The notes: generated by a model not told the origin, from the letters alone. Shown: positions 36,806 to 45,314, counted from the first letter of the stretch. The stretch: 62,678 nt of DNA from Jannaschia donghaensis (GCF_001403795.1 NZ_CXSU01000012.1:936477-999154), one strand, 5' to 3'. Made by a program: numbers and translations.

Positions 36806-37705
36806 ATGGACTGGGATAAACTACGGATTTTCCACGCGGTCGCCGACGCTGGTTCCCTCACGCATGCCGGCGACGTGTTGCACCTGTCGCAATCGGCGGT
36901 CAGCCGCCAGATCCGCGCGCTCGAAGACAGCCTCAGCACCACGTTGTTTCACCGCCATGCGCGCGGCCTGATCCTGACCGAACAAGGGGAGCTTTTGTTC
37001 GACGCGACCCAGGCGATGACCAAGCGGCTGGATACCGCCAGCGCGCGCATCCGCGATTCCGAGGAAGAGGTGTTCGGCAATCTGCGGGTGACGACGACGA
37101 TCGGCTTTGGGTCCATTTGGCTGGCCCCGCGTCTGTCGAAACTCTACGCGAAATATCCCGATCTCAGCCTCGATCTTATGCTGGAAGAACGCGTTCTGGA
37201 TTTGCCCATGCGGGAGGCGGATGTCGCCATCCGGATGAAGGAGCCGAGCCAGGCCGATCTTGTCCGCAAACGTCTGATGGACATACGCATGCAGCTTTTC
37301 GCCTCCCCCGCGTATCTGGAGGCGAATGGCACGCCGAAATCGCTGCACGATCTGGCGGCGCACCGTCTGTTGTGCCAGTCGCTCGACGTCACGCAGGTCA
37401 GTGCGGGGGCCACGCTGGTCCGGGAATTGATGACCTACGACGTGGGGCGGACGCTCAAGGTCAATAACTATTTCGGCGTGCTGCAGGGCGTGCTGTCGGA
37501 TTTAGGGATCGGGGTTCTCCCCGATTATCTGAGCCAGGATTTCCCGCAATTGGTCCGGGTTCTGCCGGCGGTGGAATCGAACGAAGTGCCGGTGTTCCTC
37601 GCCTTCCCCGAAGAGCTTCGCGGCTCCAAACGGGTGGAAGCCTTCCGCGATTTCGTGGTGGAGGAGGTCGTGGCCTATCGCAAAGCCAGGCAAGACGCGG
37701 CCTAG
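36806..37705 (+). CDS. LysR-family transcriptional regulator, divergent from the 2-oxoacid oxidoreductase
   Basis: The 299-residue LysR regulator has an N-terminal helix-turn-helix (LRIFHAVADAGSLTHAGDVL, then QSAVSRQIRALEDSLS) and a substrate-binding domain (about 90-290). It belongs to the AmpR/GcvA-like group by general look (FGNLRVTTTIGFGSIWLAP). The divergent arrangement with the oxidoreductase and the dyad at 36698-36726 suggest it controls that gene. An intrinsic terminator overlaps its stop codon. Confidence 0.9.
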   Translation: MDWDKLRIFHAVADAGSLTHAGDVLHLSQSAVSRQIRALEDSLSTTLFHRHARGLILTEQGELLFDATQAMTKRLDTASARIRDSEEEVFGNLRVTTTIGFGSIWLAPRLSKLYAKYPDLSLDLMLEERVLDLPMREADVAIRMKEPSQADLVRKRLMDIRMQLFASPAYLEANGTPKSLHDLAAHRLLCQSLDVTQVSAGATLVRELMTYDVGRTLKVNNYFGVLQGVLSDLGIGVLPDYLSQDFPQLVRVLPAVESNEVPVFLAFPEELRGSKRVEAFRDFVVEEVVAYRKARQDAA

Positions 37706-37724
37706 GAAAGCAGGCCGCTTTTTT
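37697..37724 (+). terminator. intrinsic terminator of the LysR gene
   Basis: A 7 bp perfect stem GCGGCCT/AGGCCGC with an 8 nt loop is followed by six T residues. The stem begins within the last codons of the LysR gene, so the stop codon lies in the hairpin. It also insulates the small RNA candidate downstream. Confidence 0.85.
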
Positions 37725-37780
37725 GCCCAGCCATGTGCCGAACGCATAGCGGGAATGCACCGATCGGTTCAGTTTCTGCC

Positions 37781-37809
37781 TTGTCGGAAGGCATCGTGCG
37801 TAATATTTA
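37781..37809 (+). promoter_or_regulatory. promoter candidate of the small RNA
   Basis: TTGTCG (37781-37786, within CTTGTCGG) is followed after 17 bp by TATTTA (37804-37809). The CTTG-type -35 and AT-rich -10 would suit an RpoH-type or sigma70 promoter. It sits just upstream of the hairpins of the candidate RNA. Confidence 0.45.
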
Positions 37810-37811
37810 TT

Positions 37812-37887
37812 CAGTCGAAGGACGACATCTGATGTCCCTTCACCTCCCTGTTGGACTTCGGACGAGCCTTGAGCTCGGCCTTTTTTT
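37812..37887 (+). ncRNA. candidate trans-acting small RNA, CcsR-like
   Basis: A stand-alone, non-coding 75 nt module between an insulated LysR gene and a convergent gene. It has its own promoter candidate, a first hairpin (GACAT-CTG-ATGTC, 37822-37834 area), a single-stranded pyrimidine-rich segment CTTCACCTCCCTG that could pair with ribosome-binding sites, then a terminator hairpin (CGAGC-CTTGA-GCTCG) with T7. The plan of hairpin, CCUCC loop and terminator resembles the alphaproteobacterial CcsR/'cuckoo' RNAs, whose consensus carries CCUCCUCCC. The match to that motif here is incomplete, so the family assignment is tentative. No DUF1127 gene is nearby. Confidence 0.55.
37863..37887 (+). terminator. 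intrinsic terminator of the small RNA candidate
   Basis: Stem CGAGC/GCTCG (37863-37867, 37873-37877) with a 5 nt loop, then GCC and seven T residues. The T-run reaches the stop codon of the convergent hydrolase gene. Confidence 0.75.
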
Positions 37888-38626
37888 ATTCCGCGTCGGC
37901 CAAGTGGGCCTGCAACGCGCCGTAATGTCCCAATCCAGGCATCTCGGTCAGGCCAGCATTCGGCAACGCGTCCAGCAAAGCATGGGCCATCGCGGGTGGA
38001 ACCCAGGCATCTTCGGTTCCCTGCCGAATTTCGATACGACACTGCACATCGCGCAAGATCGGTCGCCAGTCTGAGACGTAAAGCCGAAGCCAGGCCGCAT
38101 AGGCTGCCCGCTGTGTCAGGGCCTGGCGCAAACCGCGCGTGACGATCCGGCGTGCGGGATCGTTCCGAAACAGGGCGCGCTCCGCAGGCTGGGCCGTCGA
38201 GATCATCGCGCGGAGCACGATGCCGGGTGCCACACGTGTCGCAGCCGCCTGCATGGACAAAAGGAACCGCAGGCGCGCGGCGGAGGATCTGGCCACGCGG
38301 AACACCTGCGCGCCCGCCATGTCCGGCAGGAACTGCCCCAGGGTCAGCGGTGCGGCCGGCGCGATCAGATGCAGGTCAGTCACCATATCGGGCCGCCGCG
38401 CCGCCAGATGCAGCGCCGCCATTGCGCCCAGCGAAAACCCCGTCACGCGCATTAAGCCGGACGTGGCGCACTGCGCGTCGAACCTGTTCAGCAGATCGCC
38501 GATGGGGTCGCCGGGGTCGCAGCCAAGCAGATCAGCGCAGGCCCAGCCCTTTGGACGGTGCCCCGCAAGTTCGATTTCGCCCGGCCACCCCGGCAGTCCG
38601 TGACAGTAGAACGTGCCCAGGCTCAC
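37886..38626 (-). CDS. alpha/beta-fold hydrolase
   Basis: A 246-residue hydrolase with an oxyanion HG motif near the start (FYCHGLPGWPGE), the nucleophile elbow GFSLGAMAAL, an acid in EIRQGTEDAWV and a terminal His in MPGLGHYGAL. It could be a BioH-like carboxylesterase because of its small size, but this is a guess. It overlaps sufE by 4 bp and is the second gene of a sufE-hydrolase operon. Confidence 0.82.
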   Translation of the reverse strand: MSLGTFYCHGLPGWPGEIELAGHRPKGWACADLLGCDPGDPIGDLLNRFDAQCATSGLMRVTGFSLGAMAALHLAARRPDMVTDLHLIAPAAPLTLGQFLPDMAGAQVFRVARSSAARLRFLLSMQAAATRVAPGIVLRAMISTAQPAERALFRNDPARRIVTRGLRQALTQRAAYAAWLRLYVSDWRPILRDVQCRIEIRQGTEDAWVPPAMAHALLDALPNAGLTEMPGLGHYGALQAHLADAE

Positions 38627-39048
38627 CCGGTGGCGGCCGTCGCAGTCGCCTGAATACGCTCCACCATCGCGCGCAATCCGTTGGACCGCTGCGACGACAG
38701 GTGATCGTTCAGGCCCAGCCGCGCCAGTTCCGCGCGCGCATCGACCTTAGTCACCTCGCCTACGCGCAAACCGCCATACAACTCGTGCAGGATGGCGATC
38801 AGGCCACGCACGATCATCGCGTCGGATTCTCCTGCAAAATCGAAGGTCGCGTCAGCCCCCTGCCCGTCGATACGCGGATGGATCCAGACCTGACTGGCGC
38901 AGCCATCCACCTTCGTCGCATCGACCTTCAACGCGTCGTCCAGCGGCGGAAACGCCTTGCCCAGCTCGATCACGTGGCGGTAGCGATCTTCCCAGTCGTC
39001 CAGAAACTCGAACGTCTCGACCAGATCTTCAAAGCGGTCCTGTGCCAT
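38623..39048 (-). CDS. sufE: cysteine desulfuration protein SufE
   Basis: A 141-residue SufE that accepts persulfide sulfur from a cysteine desulfurase for iron-sulfur cluster assembly. The persulfide-carrying Cys lies in VDGCASQVW, and the family body LGKAFPPLDDALK and the C-terminal LGLNDHLSSQRSNGL are visible. The ATG at 39048 has an AGGGAATT ribosome-binding site; the longer upstream frame is an artefact. No suf operon is adjacent. Confidence 0.94.
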   Translation of the reverse strand: MAQDRFEDLVETFEFLDDWEDRYRHVIELGKAFPPLDDALKVDATKVDGCASQVWIHPRIDGQGADATFDFAGESDAMIVRGLIAILHELYGGLRVGEVTKVDARAELARLGLNDHLSSQRSNGLRAMVERIQATATAATG

Positions 39049-39166
39049 CGAAAATTCCCTTCGTTGCCGATCACGTAGGCGCGCGACACCGCAAGGTCCA
39101 GCCCGCTTCCCAAAGGCGCGGCAATCGGCTAGCCCGTTGTCCAACGACGGTACGGGGGAATTCACC

Positions 39167-39613
39167 ATGTTCGCACGCATCACCGCGGTTCTTGCAATCG
39201 GCGCGCTGTCGGCCTGTGGCGTGGGACAGACCCGTTTGAACCCGCTCAACTGGTTCGGATCGGATCGGGAGGAACGGATCGAACAGGTCCGCGCTGAAGC
39301 CGCGCGCCCCGTCGTCCAGCAGGTCGTGTCGCTCAAGGCGGAGCCGACGCCGGGCGGGGTGATCGTGACGGCCGTGGGCCTGCCGCCGACGCAAGGCTTC
39401 TGGGAGGCGGAGCTGGTGCGCGTCGCTTCCAGCGACCCGTCGGTCCTGGTCCTCGATTTCGGTATCCTGGACCCCCTCACGCCGGAACCCGTCGGGACGC
39501 AACCATCGCGTGAAGTGTTGGCCGGTGCCTTCTTCTCCACGCAGGATCTGGCGGGCATTCGAACGATCGCGGTGCAGGGCCTGACCAATCGCCGCTCCGT
39601 CAGTCGTCAGTAA
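39167..39613 (+). CDS. small predicted lipoprotein
   Basis: A 148-residue protein with a lipoprotein signal (RITAVLAIGALSACG, lipobox LSAC with Cys at about 17). The mature part contains a beta-rich Ig-like stretch (VVSLKAEPTPGGVIVTAVGL). No family name. The start at 39167 sits just before the signal; an earlier in-frame ATG at 39137 would place ten residues before it. Divergent from sufE. Conserved hypothetical lipoproteins of this look are common in Rhodobacterales. Confidence 0.78.
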   Translation: MFARITAVLAIGALSACGVGQTRLNPLNWFGSDREERIEQVRAEAARPVVQQVVSLKAEPTPGGVIVTAVGLPPTQGFWEAELVRVASSDPSVLVLDFGILDPLTPEPVGTQPSREVLAGAFFSTQDLAGIRTIAVQGLTNRRSVSRQ

Positions 39614-39656
39614 AACTCTGAACCAACATGGCTTTGCGGTGCGACGTTAAACCCGT

Positions 39657-40787
39657 TCAGACCCGCGAGTTGGCCAGCGCCGCACCCTCAGACAAAGATC
39701 CCAACTTGGCGTAGGCGATCTCCGGGTCGACGGACCCGAAACCGGCGAAGGTGCCGAAGCCACAGTCGCTGCTGGCGATGACGCGGCCGGACCCGACGAT
39801 ACCCGCAAACCGGAGCAACCGTTCCGCCACGACTTCGGGGTGTTCGACGAAATTCGACGTGGTGTCGACGACCCCCGGCACCAGGATCTTTCGGTCGGGG
39901 ATTTCGGCTTTTCGGTCACGGAACACCTGCCATTCGTGGGCGTGTCGCGGGTTCGACGTCTCGAACAGCAGCTGGTCGGCGTTCACCCCGAGAAAGGTGG
40001 AAAACACCGTATCCATCGGGATATCGCACACATGCGGGCCTTCGTAGTTGCCCCAGCAGATGTGAACCCGAATGCGTGACGGATCAATGCCTTGCAGGGC
40101 GTTGTTAAGTGCCTCCACATGACTGGCGGCGATCTTGAGGAATTCCGCGTCGCTCAGATCCGCGAACAGCATGTGCCGCGACAGCGCCAGATCGGGGCAA
40201 TCCAACTGCAGGTAAAGACCGGCGTCCACGATGGTGCGGTATTCCGCGGCCATCGCATCCGACAGCGCCGCAAGGTATTCGTCACGGCTGCCATAGTGTT
40301 CGTTCTGCAGGAACAGGCTGATGACGCCGGGACTGGCCGCGTTCATGAAGCCTTGCGTCGCACCGTGATTGGCCATGGCGGCCTTCAGGTTGGCGATATC
40401 GGTCTTCAACTCGTCCTGCCCCTTGGACTTCACCGGGCCGGTGCACATGGGACGTGCGTATTTGGGCGTGCCGCCACCTTCTGCCAGACGTTTGAGAAAG
40501 CTGGGAAATTTCTTTAGATCCGCGGGGGCATTGCGCGGGGAGTCGCCCGAAAACCCGGTATAGCGATCCTTGACGTAGGTCGCATAGCTGATCTTCGACG
40601 TCTCCCCGTCCGACACGATGTCGATCCCGGCCTCCACCTGGCGGCGCACCACCTCGTCGCAGGCGGCGGTCATCTGGGCCGCGAATGCCTGTTCGTCGTA
40701 GGGCTCTTCTCGTTCGCGCGCGAAGATGAAATCGACGGTTTCCTGCGTGCGCGGAAGGCTTCCGACGTGGGTGACGCGAATGGTCAT
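39657..40787 (-). CDS. C-terminal-type MetE-like (cobalamin-independent) methyltransferase
   Basis: The 376-residue TIM-barrel enzyme corresponds to only the catalytic C-terminal half of cobalamin-independent methionine synthase (full MetE is about 750 residues). The zinc site is intact: His242-x-Cys244 (RVHICWGNY), Glu276 (LLFETSNP) and Cys342 (SSDCGFGTF). So it can activate a thiol for methyl transfer, but the folate-related N-terminal half is absent, and the methyl donor is therefore open. The ATG at 40787 has an AGAGGAG ribosome-binding site. It is 223 bp downstream of the bicupin gene on the same strand and is either the last gene of the LacI operon or a separate unit. Confidence 0.85.
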   Translation of the reverse strand: MTIRVTHVGSLPRTQETVDFIFAREREEPYDEQAFAAQMTAACDEVVRRQVEAGIDIVSDGETSKISYATYVKDRYTGFSGDSPRNAPADLKKFPSFLKRLAEGGGTPKYARPMCTGPVKSKGQDELKTDIANLKAAMANHGATQGFMNAASPGVISLFLQNEHYGSRDEYLAALSDAMAAEYRTIVDAGLYLQLDCPDLALSRHMLFADLSDAEFLKIAASHVEALNNALQGIDPSRIRVHICWGNYEGPHVCDIPMDTVFSTFLGVNADQLLFETSNPRHAHEWQVFRDRKAEIPDRKILVPGVVDTTSNFVEHPEVVAERLLRFAGIVGSGRVIASSDCGFGTFAGFGSVDPEIAYAKLGSLSEGAALANSRV

Positions 40788-41010
40788 GGGCGGCTCCTCT
40801 CGGGTTCGTGATGGCGTGCCATGCGGCGGTGCCAAGGGCAAGGCAGGGGACGTGCGAAGCGCCGGCATCCGTTCCGGTCGCATCAGATCAATGGCGTCGA
40901 ATGTGTCAGGAAGGACCGGGGTGATCGGCGTCCGCCAAATCGTACCCTAAGACCGCGAAACCGCTGGCCGCAGCGGGGCGTGCCTGCCCAGACCCCGCCA
41001 AAGGCCACGA

Positions 41011-41976
41011 TCACCCTAACCAGCTGGCCCCCGGTGCATCCCCTGTGGCGACGATGTGGTACAGGCTGGCGTCGCCCGTCATCGACGGCACGGCGCTGTG
41101 CATCAGATCGGCGGGAACCGACATCGTATCGCCGGGGGCCAGGACGTCCGATCCACCGTCCCACTCCACGCGCCAGTGGCCGCGCATCGGCATCAGGACA
41201 GAAGGCCGATCATGGCAGTGCCTTGTATCCGTCGCCGACGCCCGGGTGATCAGGTCGACCTCGAACCCCGGCTTGTCCCGTATGATGCCGGTCTCCCCGA
41301 TGACCTTGCAGGGTTTCGTCCCGGCCAATGCCACCATGTCGTTGTAGCGGCGCACGCCCCAACCCACGACCTGCATCGGCGTCATCTCGGGGTAGTTGGC
41401 CAACTCAATATCGGTCAGTTTGCGCATCGGCTTGACGCCTTCGGGCAAGGTCTGCCCCGCCTTCGTATCGTAAAGCGTGCCCGTTTCGGCCAGGACAAGA
41501 CCGTGATCGGCGGCATCCTCGATAACCTCCGGGGCCCAGATCACGCCGCCGCCCGCATCGTCGCCGCCCAGGATCGCCATGATCATCCCATAGTCGGTCC
41601 CGATATTCTCGAACCCTCGGAAAATGCCGGTCGGGATGTCGATGATGTCGCCTTCCTCCAACACAACCTCCCCGGCGGTGCCGCGGCGCCCCCAGAAGAA
41701 ACGCCAGCGTCCTTTGAGCACGAAGAACACCTCGGCTGTGCGGTGGGAATGCAGGGAGTTGCGGCATTTGGGCGGCTGGCCGGCCGCACCAATGTTAAAG
41801 CCGTGGGGGGTGGTGATGTGGACATGCTGATCGTGGCTTTCGGAAACGCCACCGCCGATGATGGTGAAATTCTCCTTCTGATCGCTGCCCGGCGTATGGG
41901 CGTCGATGAAGGCGGTCTTGCAGGGCTGGAGTTCGCCGTAGCGGACGATTTGCGGTGCATTGGTCCGGCCGTTCAT
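41011..41976 (-). CDS. bicupin protein of unknown substrate
   Basis: A 321-residue two-cupin protein. The N-terminal cupin has His76, His78 and Glu82 (HSHRTAEVFFVLKG) but lacks the usual fourth His in its second motif (IPTGIFRGFEN), so its metal site is incomplete. The C-terminal cupin has HCH (TDTRHCHDRPSVLMPM) and the second-motif His (PADLMHSAVP), and is the better catalytic candidate. Gentisate-dioxygenase-like proteins share this plan, but no substrate can be assigned. The start at 41976 is in the tight operon, 4 bp after the SRPBCC gene. Confidence 0.8.
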   Translation of the reverse strand: MNGRTNAPQIVRYGELQPCKTAFIDAHTPGSDQKENFTIIGGGVSESHDQHVHITTPHGFNIGAAGQPPKCRNSLHSHRTAEVFFVLKGRWRFFWGRRGTAGEVVLEEGDIIDIPTGIFRGFENIGTDYGMIMAILGGDDAGGGVIWAPEVIEDAADHGLVLAETGTLYDTKAGQTLPEGVKPMRKLTDIELANYPEMTPMQVVGWGVRRYNDMVALAGTKPCKVIGETGIIRDKPGFEVDLITRASATDTRHCHDRPSVLMPMRGHWRVEWDGGSDVLAPGDTMSVPADLMHSAVPSMTGDASLYHIVATGDAPGASWLG

Positions 41977-41980
41977 TGCG

Positions 41981-42439
41981 TCAATCCTCTTGTGAAGTTC
42001 GTTCAAGTACCCCGGCGAAGCGATCCAGCATGTCGTCCCAGCCCCGCGCCACGTCAGCCTCGGTCGGCTGTTCGCCCAAGACAACCATCTGACTGGTGCC
42101 GGTGAAGGTGCAGCCGTCGCCGTCGGGCGTGACGTCGAATACATTCTGCATGGTCATCGCGGGGTTTCCGCCGAAGACGCCCCAGCCGTGCACGACCGCC
42201 AGACGTCCGGGTTGCAAAATGCGGATGGTATCGAACATGCGACCCACCTCCGTGTCGCCCGGCGCGATCAGGATTTCGCCGCTCTCGCCCTCCTGTGTCG
42301 CCAGGGTGACGTGAGACATGCCGGACCCTTCGGGCGTCTCGAACTGCGCGCGCAAAGCCGGGTCGAGCCAGGCATCGAAAACACGGGACGGACGCTGGGC
42401 GAACCGACGACTGCGGCGGACGGTGAAGACCTGCATCAT
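41981..42439 (-). CDS. SRPBCC (AHSA1-like) domain protein
   Basis: A 152-residue START/Bet v1-like fold with the AHSA1 group pattern (RRFAQRPSRVFDAWLDPALRAQFE at the N-terminus, GWDDMLDRFAGVLE at the C-terminus). Such domains bind hydrophobic ligands; many are polyketide cyclases or chaperone-like. It overlaps the NTF2-fold gene (ATGA) and precedes the bicupin by 4 bp, so it is in the middle of the LacI operon. A second methionine directly after the first is an alternative start. Confidence 0.82.
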   Translation of the reverse strand: MMQVFTVRRSRRFAQRPSRVFDAWLDPALRAQFETPEGSGMSHVTLATQEGESGEILIAPGDTEVGRMFDTIRILQPGRLAVVHGWGVFGGNPAMTMQNVFDVTPDGDGCTFTGTSQMVVLGEQPTEADVARGWDDMLDRFAGVLERTSQED

Positions 42440-43419
42440 GGTGCCCCTAGATGGATCTGCTTCCAGATCGCCGTCTCGTCGTAGACGGTCCATTCACGGC
42501 GGATGGACCAGCCGTTCGGCCCCCAGGGGCCGAATTCGGCGTGGGTGATGCCCATGACATAGACCATCGCCCCCGTAGGTGTGCCAAAGCCGCCCCACCC
42601 CTTGTGCCGCCCCCACAGCGACCAGCGGACGGCGGCGCGGGGTGGCATCATCGGGTCGTCCCGACCAATAACGTGATCGACGGTGAACTCCGCATCCGGG
42701 AACGCGGCGCGCAGTTGCATCCAGAAACGATCGGCGGCCCCATGACTGTGCCCCGTCACACCGCCAGGATATTCCAGCTGCGCGGCGCGGTCGTAGTTTT
42801 CGCGAATAACGCGCAGGTCGGCCCCCATGATCCGGGTCAGCGTTTCGGCCAGTCGCACGCCCCATTCGTTGTCGTTACCGCGTCCGCCGTAGGGCCCGCT
42901 GCGATCGGTTTCCGGCGTCAGGGGTCGGGTCGCCGTGTCCCGCCCGCCTTCGCGTTCGATCAGGTCGGCGGCATAGGCTTCGGGTGTCCAGCCCAATTGC
43001 CGCACGATGGCCCCCTGATCGCGGATCAGCCATTCGTCGTCGATGGTGATGCCCGTCGCGTGGCAATCGGCCATGATGCGATAGGTCAGCTTCTTGCCCG
43101 TCGCCTTGCCATAGACGCCGTCGCCCAGATGCGTCGCGGTCGACAGCAGGCGATGCGACGATAGAAGACCGGTCTCGCTGCTTTCCCCGCTCCAGATCAC
43201 ATCTTCGCCCAACAGGGTTCGGTCGGGAAACTCCGCCAAGGTCGCCATGGTCGCGCCGATCACCGACTGGTTGCCGATCACCACGCTGGCCGGCGACCGC
43301 ACCACGATTTGCGGCGCGTAGTAATCGTGCAGGGTCGAGATGCCCCGATCCTCCCAGATCTCTTTGGTGATGCCGATGATGTAGTCGGGAAAATCGGACC
43401 AGCGGTCGTTGAAGGTCAT
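42436..43419 (-). CDS. tandem NTF2/SnoaL-like domain protein
   Basis: A 327-residue protein with two NTF2-fold cone domains: the first about 10-155 (starting FPDYIIGITKEIWEDRGISTL), the second about 190-325 (from RIMGADLRVIRENYDRAAQ). Each has the ligand-pocket Asp/His-type residues of the SnoaL ester-cyclase group (HDYYAPQIVVRSP and GRDDPMMPPRAAVRWSLWG). Two fused cyclase or dehydratase domains in a catabolic operon suggest isomerisation or dehydration of a ring or keto substrate. It overlaps the neighbours by 4 bp on both sides. Confidence 0.8.
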   Translation of the reverse strand: MTFNDRWSDFPDYIIGITKEIWEDRGISTLHDYYAPQIVVRSPASVVIGNQSVIGATMATLAEFPDRTLLGEDVIWSGESSETGLLSSHRLLSTATHLGDGVYGKATGKKLTYRIMADCHATGITIDDEWLIRDQGAIVRQLGWTPEAYAADLIEREGGRDTATRPLTPETDRSGPYGGRGNDNEWGVRLAETLTRIMGADLRVIRENYDRAAQLEYPGGVTGHSHGAADRFWMQLRAAFPDAEFTVDHVIGRDDPMMPPRAAVRWSLWGRHKGWGGFGTPTGAMVYVMGITHAEFGPWGPNGWSIRREWTVYDETAIWKQIHLGAP

Positions 43420-44435
43420 GTCACGTATCCTTGGGGTATCCGGGCCGAGGATCGCACGACCAGGGGGCCGTCGATTTCGATTCGGCGGGCGGCGCGGGTC
43501 GGGTTTTCCAATTGTGCGAACAATTCTTCCACGGTGGCCTGTACCATGCGGCGGGTCGGTTGGCGCAGCGTGGTCAGATCATAGGCGGGCCAGGCGGCCA
43601 TTGGTACGTCGTCGTACCCCAGGATGCTGACATCGCCCGGCACGTCCAGTTTCAGATCGAAGCGCAGCACATCCATCACCGCCAGCGCCATGTGGTCGTT
43701 CGCCACGAAGATCGCATCGGGCGGATCGGGCCTGTCCATCAGGCGGCGTGCGGCTTCGCAGGCGGTGGCACGGTCGTATTTGCCATCCTCGATCGCGTGG
43801 ACGTCGTGACCCGCCTCTGCCAGCGCGGCGCGGAATCCTTCCAGCCGGTCCTGGCTGGTAGACGCATCGCGAAAGCCGCTGATGTGCGCCAAACGTTTGT
43901 GGCCGCCCGCCAGCAGGAACTCCGCCGCCTTGCGCCCGCCCGCCAGATTGTCGGAGGTGACGGCGGACAACCCCGATCCCGGTATGCCACGATTGAACAG
44001 GACCACCGGAATCCCGGCGGCCGCACAGCGTTTCGTCAGCTTGCCAGACAGGTTGATGGACGCGGTGATGATGCCGTCGACCTGATAATCCAGCAGCTCG
44101 GAGATCACCCGGTCTGTGTCGATACCATGCCGCCCGGTCGTGAAGATCAGCAGGTGATAGCCCTGTTTTTGCAGCGCGGTCGACAGTTTCTCGATCGCAT
44201 CTGGATAGAACGGATTGTCCAGATACGCGACGACCAACCCGATGATCCGCGTGCGCCCCGTGATCAGACCACGGGCCAGCGCATTGGGCCGGTAGCCCAG
44301 GGTGTCGGCAGCGACGCGCACCCGTTCGGCCATGTCGGGGCTGACGGATGCCCCCTTGGTGAAGACGCGGCTGACGGCGGACTGGCTGACCCCCGCCAGC
44401 TTGGCCACATCCTGAGAGGTGATCTTGCGCGCCAT
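43416..44435 (-). CDS. LacI-family transcriptional regulator
   Basis: The 339-residue repressor has an N-terminal helix-turn-helix (ITSQDVAKLAGVSQSAVSRV) and hinge (YRPNALARGLI), and a periplasmic-binding-like ligand domain (about 60-335). Its operator is probably the TGCATA-type palindrome found upstream of both its own operon (45212-45227) and the HisD-like gene (47282-47297). It sits between the SDR and NTF2 genes inside the operon (gap 4 bp, overlap 4 bp), so it is autoregulated. The start at 44435 directly precedes the HTH. Confidence 0.92.
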   Translation of the reverse strand: MARKITSQDVAKLAGVSQSAVSRVFTKGASVSPDMAERVRVAADTLGYRPNALARGLITGRTRIIGLVVAYLDNPFYPDAIEKLSTALQKQGYHLLIFTTGRHGIDTDRVISELLDYQVDGIITASINLSGKLTKRCAAAGIPVVLFNRGIPGSGLSAVTSDNLAGGRKAAEFLLAGGHKRLAHISGFRDASTSQDRLEGFRAALAEAGHDVHAIEDGKYDRATACEAARRLMDRPDPPDAIFVANDHMALAVMDVLRFDLKLDVPGDVSILGYDDVPMAAWPAYDLTTLRQPTRRMVQATVEELFAQLENPTRAARRIEIDGPLVVRSSARIPQGYVT

Positions 44436-44439
44436 CCGC

Positions 44440-45195
44440 CTACCCCGCCGTCCAGCCGCCATCGACCAGCAGATGCGTGCCGGTGACCATCGCCGACGCA
44501 TCGCTGGCCAGGAACACGACGGCGCCCATCAGATCCTCCACCTCAGCCACGCGGGGCAGCTTGATCTTCTCGTCGATCCAGGCGCGGCGCATGGGGTCGT
44601 TGAACGTCGCTTCGGTCAGGGGCGTGCGCACGAAGGTCGGGCAGATCGTGTTGACGCGGATATTCATCGGCCCCCATTCGATCGCCATGGCCTTGGTCAT
44701 GCCTTCGACCCCGTGCTTGGTCGCGCAATAAACGGCGCGGTCGATGCCGCCGACGTGGCCCATCTGGCTGCTGATCTGAAGGATCGAACCACCGTTCGTC
44801 ATGCGTCGGGCCACCCCCTGCGCCATGAAATACGCGGCCCGCAGATTTAGTCCGGTCACGACGTCGAAATCCTGCGGCGTGGTGTCGAGCGATGGGCCGT
44901 GCCGGGCGACGCCCGCGGAATTGCACAGCACGTCGAACGGGGCCTGCGCGTCCAGAAAGGCGGTCAGCGCGTCCAGATCAGCCACGTCCAGCGCTTGCCC
45001 TTCGGCGGAAAACCCGGCTTGTCTCAGGTCCGCCACGGCCTGTTCGACCCCGTCGACCCCGCGCGCGACGATGACGACATGCGCCCCCGCCTCGGCAAGG
45101 GCCGTCGCGCAAGCCAAGCCGATCCCGCGCGATCCGCCGGGGACGAAGGCACGACGTCCGTCGAGGCGAAAGCTGGGGGTCCGGGGCAACGGCAT
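44440..45195 (-). CDS. short-chain dehydrogenase/reductase, first gene of the LacI operon
   Basis: A 251-residue SDR with the cofactor motif GGSRGIGLA, the NSAG strand (LCNSAGVARHGP), the catalytic Ser and Tyr-x3-Lys (ISSQMGHVGG, then VYCATKHGVEG) and the C-terminal VDGGWTAG. The usual Thr before the Gly-rich loop is Pro here (FVPGGSRGIG). Substrate unknown. The start at 45195 has a GGAG ribosome-binding site, and the LacI operator is 17-32 bp upstream of it. Confidence 0.9.
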   Translation of the reverse strand: MPLPRTPSFRLDGRRAFVPGGSRGIGLACATALAEAGAHVVIVARGVDGVEQAVADLRQAGFSAEGQALDVADLDALTAFLDAQAPFDVLCNSAGVARHGPSLDTTPQDFDVVTGLNLRAAYFMAQGVARRMTNGGSILQISSQMGHVGGIDRAVYCATKHGVEGMTKAMAIEWGPMNIRVNTICPTFVRTPLTEATFNDPMRRAWIDEKIKLPRVAEVEDLMGAVVFLASDASAMVTGTHLLVDGGWTAG

Positions 45196-45211
45196 GACGA
45201 TCTCCGATGGC

Positions 45212-45227
45212 GTGCATAGGTATGCAA
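45212..45227. promoter_or_regulatory. LacI-type operator copy 1 (GTGCATAGGTATGCAA)
   Basis: It contains the perfect inverted repeat TGCATA-GG-TATGCA (45213-45226). It shares 13 of 16 positions with copy 2 at 47282-47297. It lies 17 bp upstream of the SDR start, covering the probable -10 region of the LacI operon promoter. Confidence 0.75.
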
Positions 45228-45314
45228 ACACCCGTTGGTCCAATCGATCAAGGCGTTTTTATATGAACCGATCCGGGCCCACGCGCATTTGTCCCACAGC
45301 CACGGAGAGCGCGC

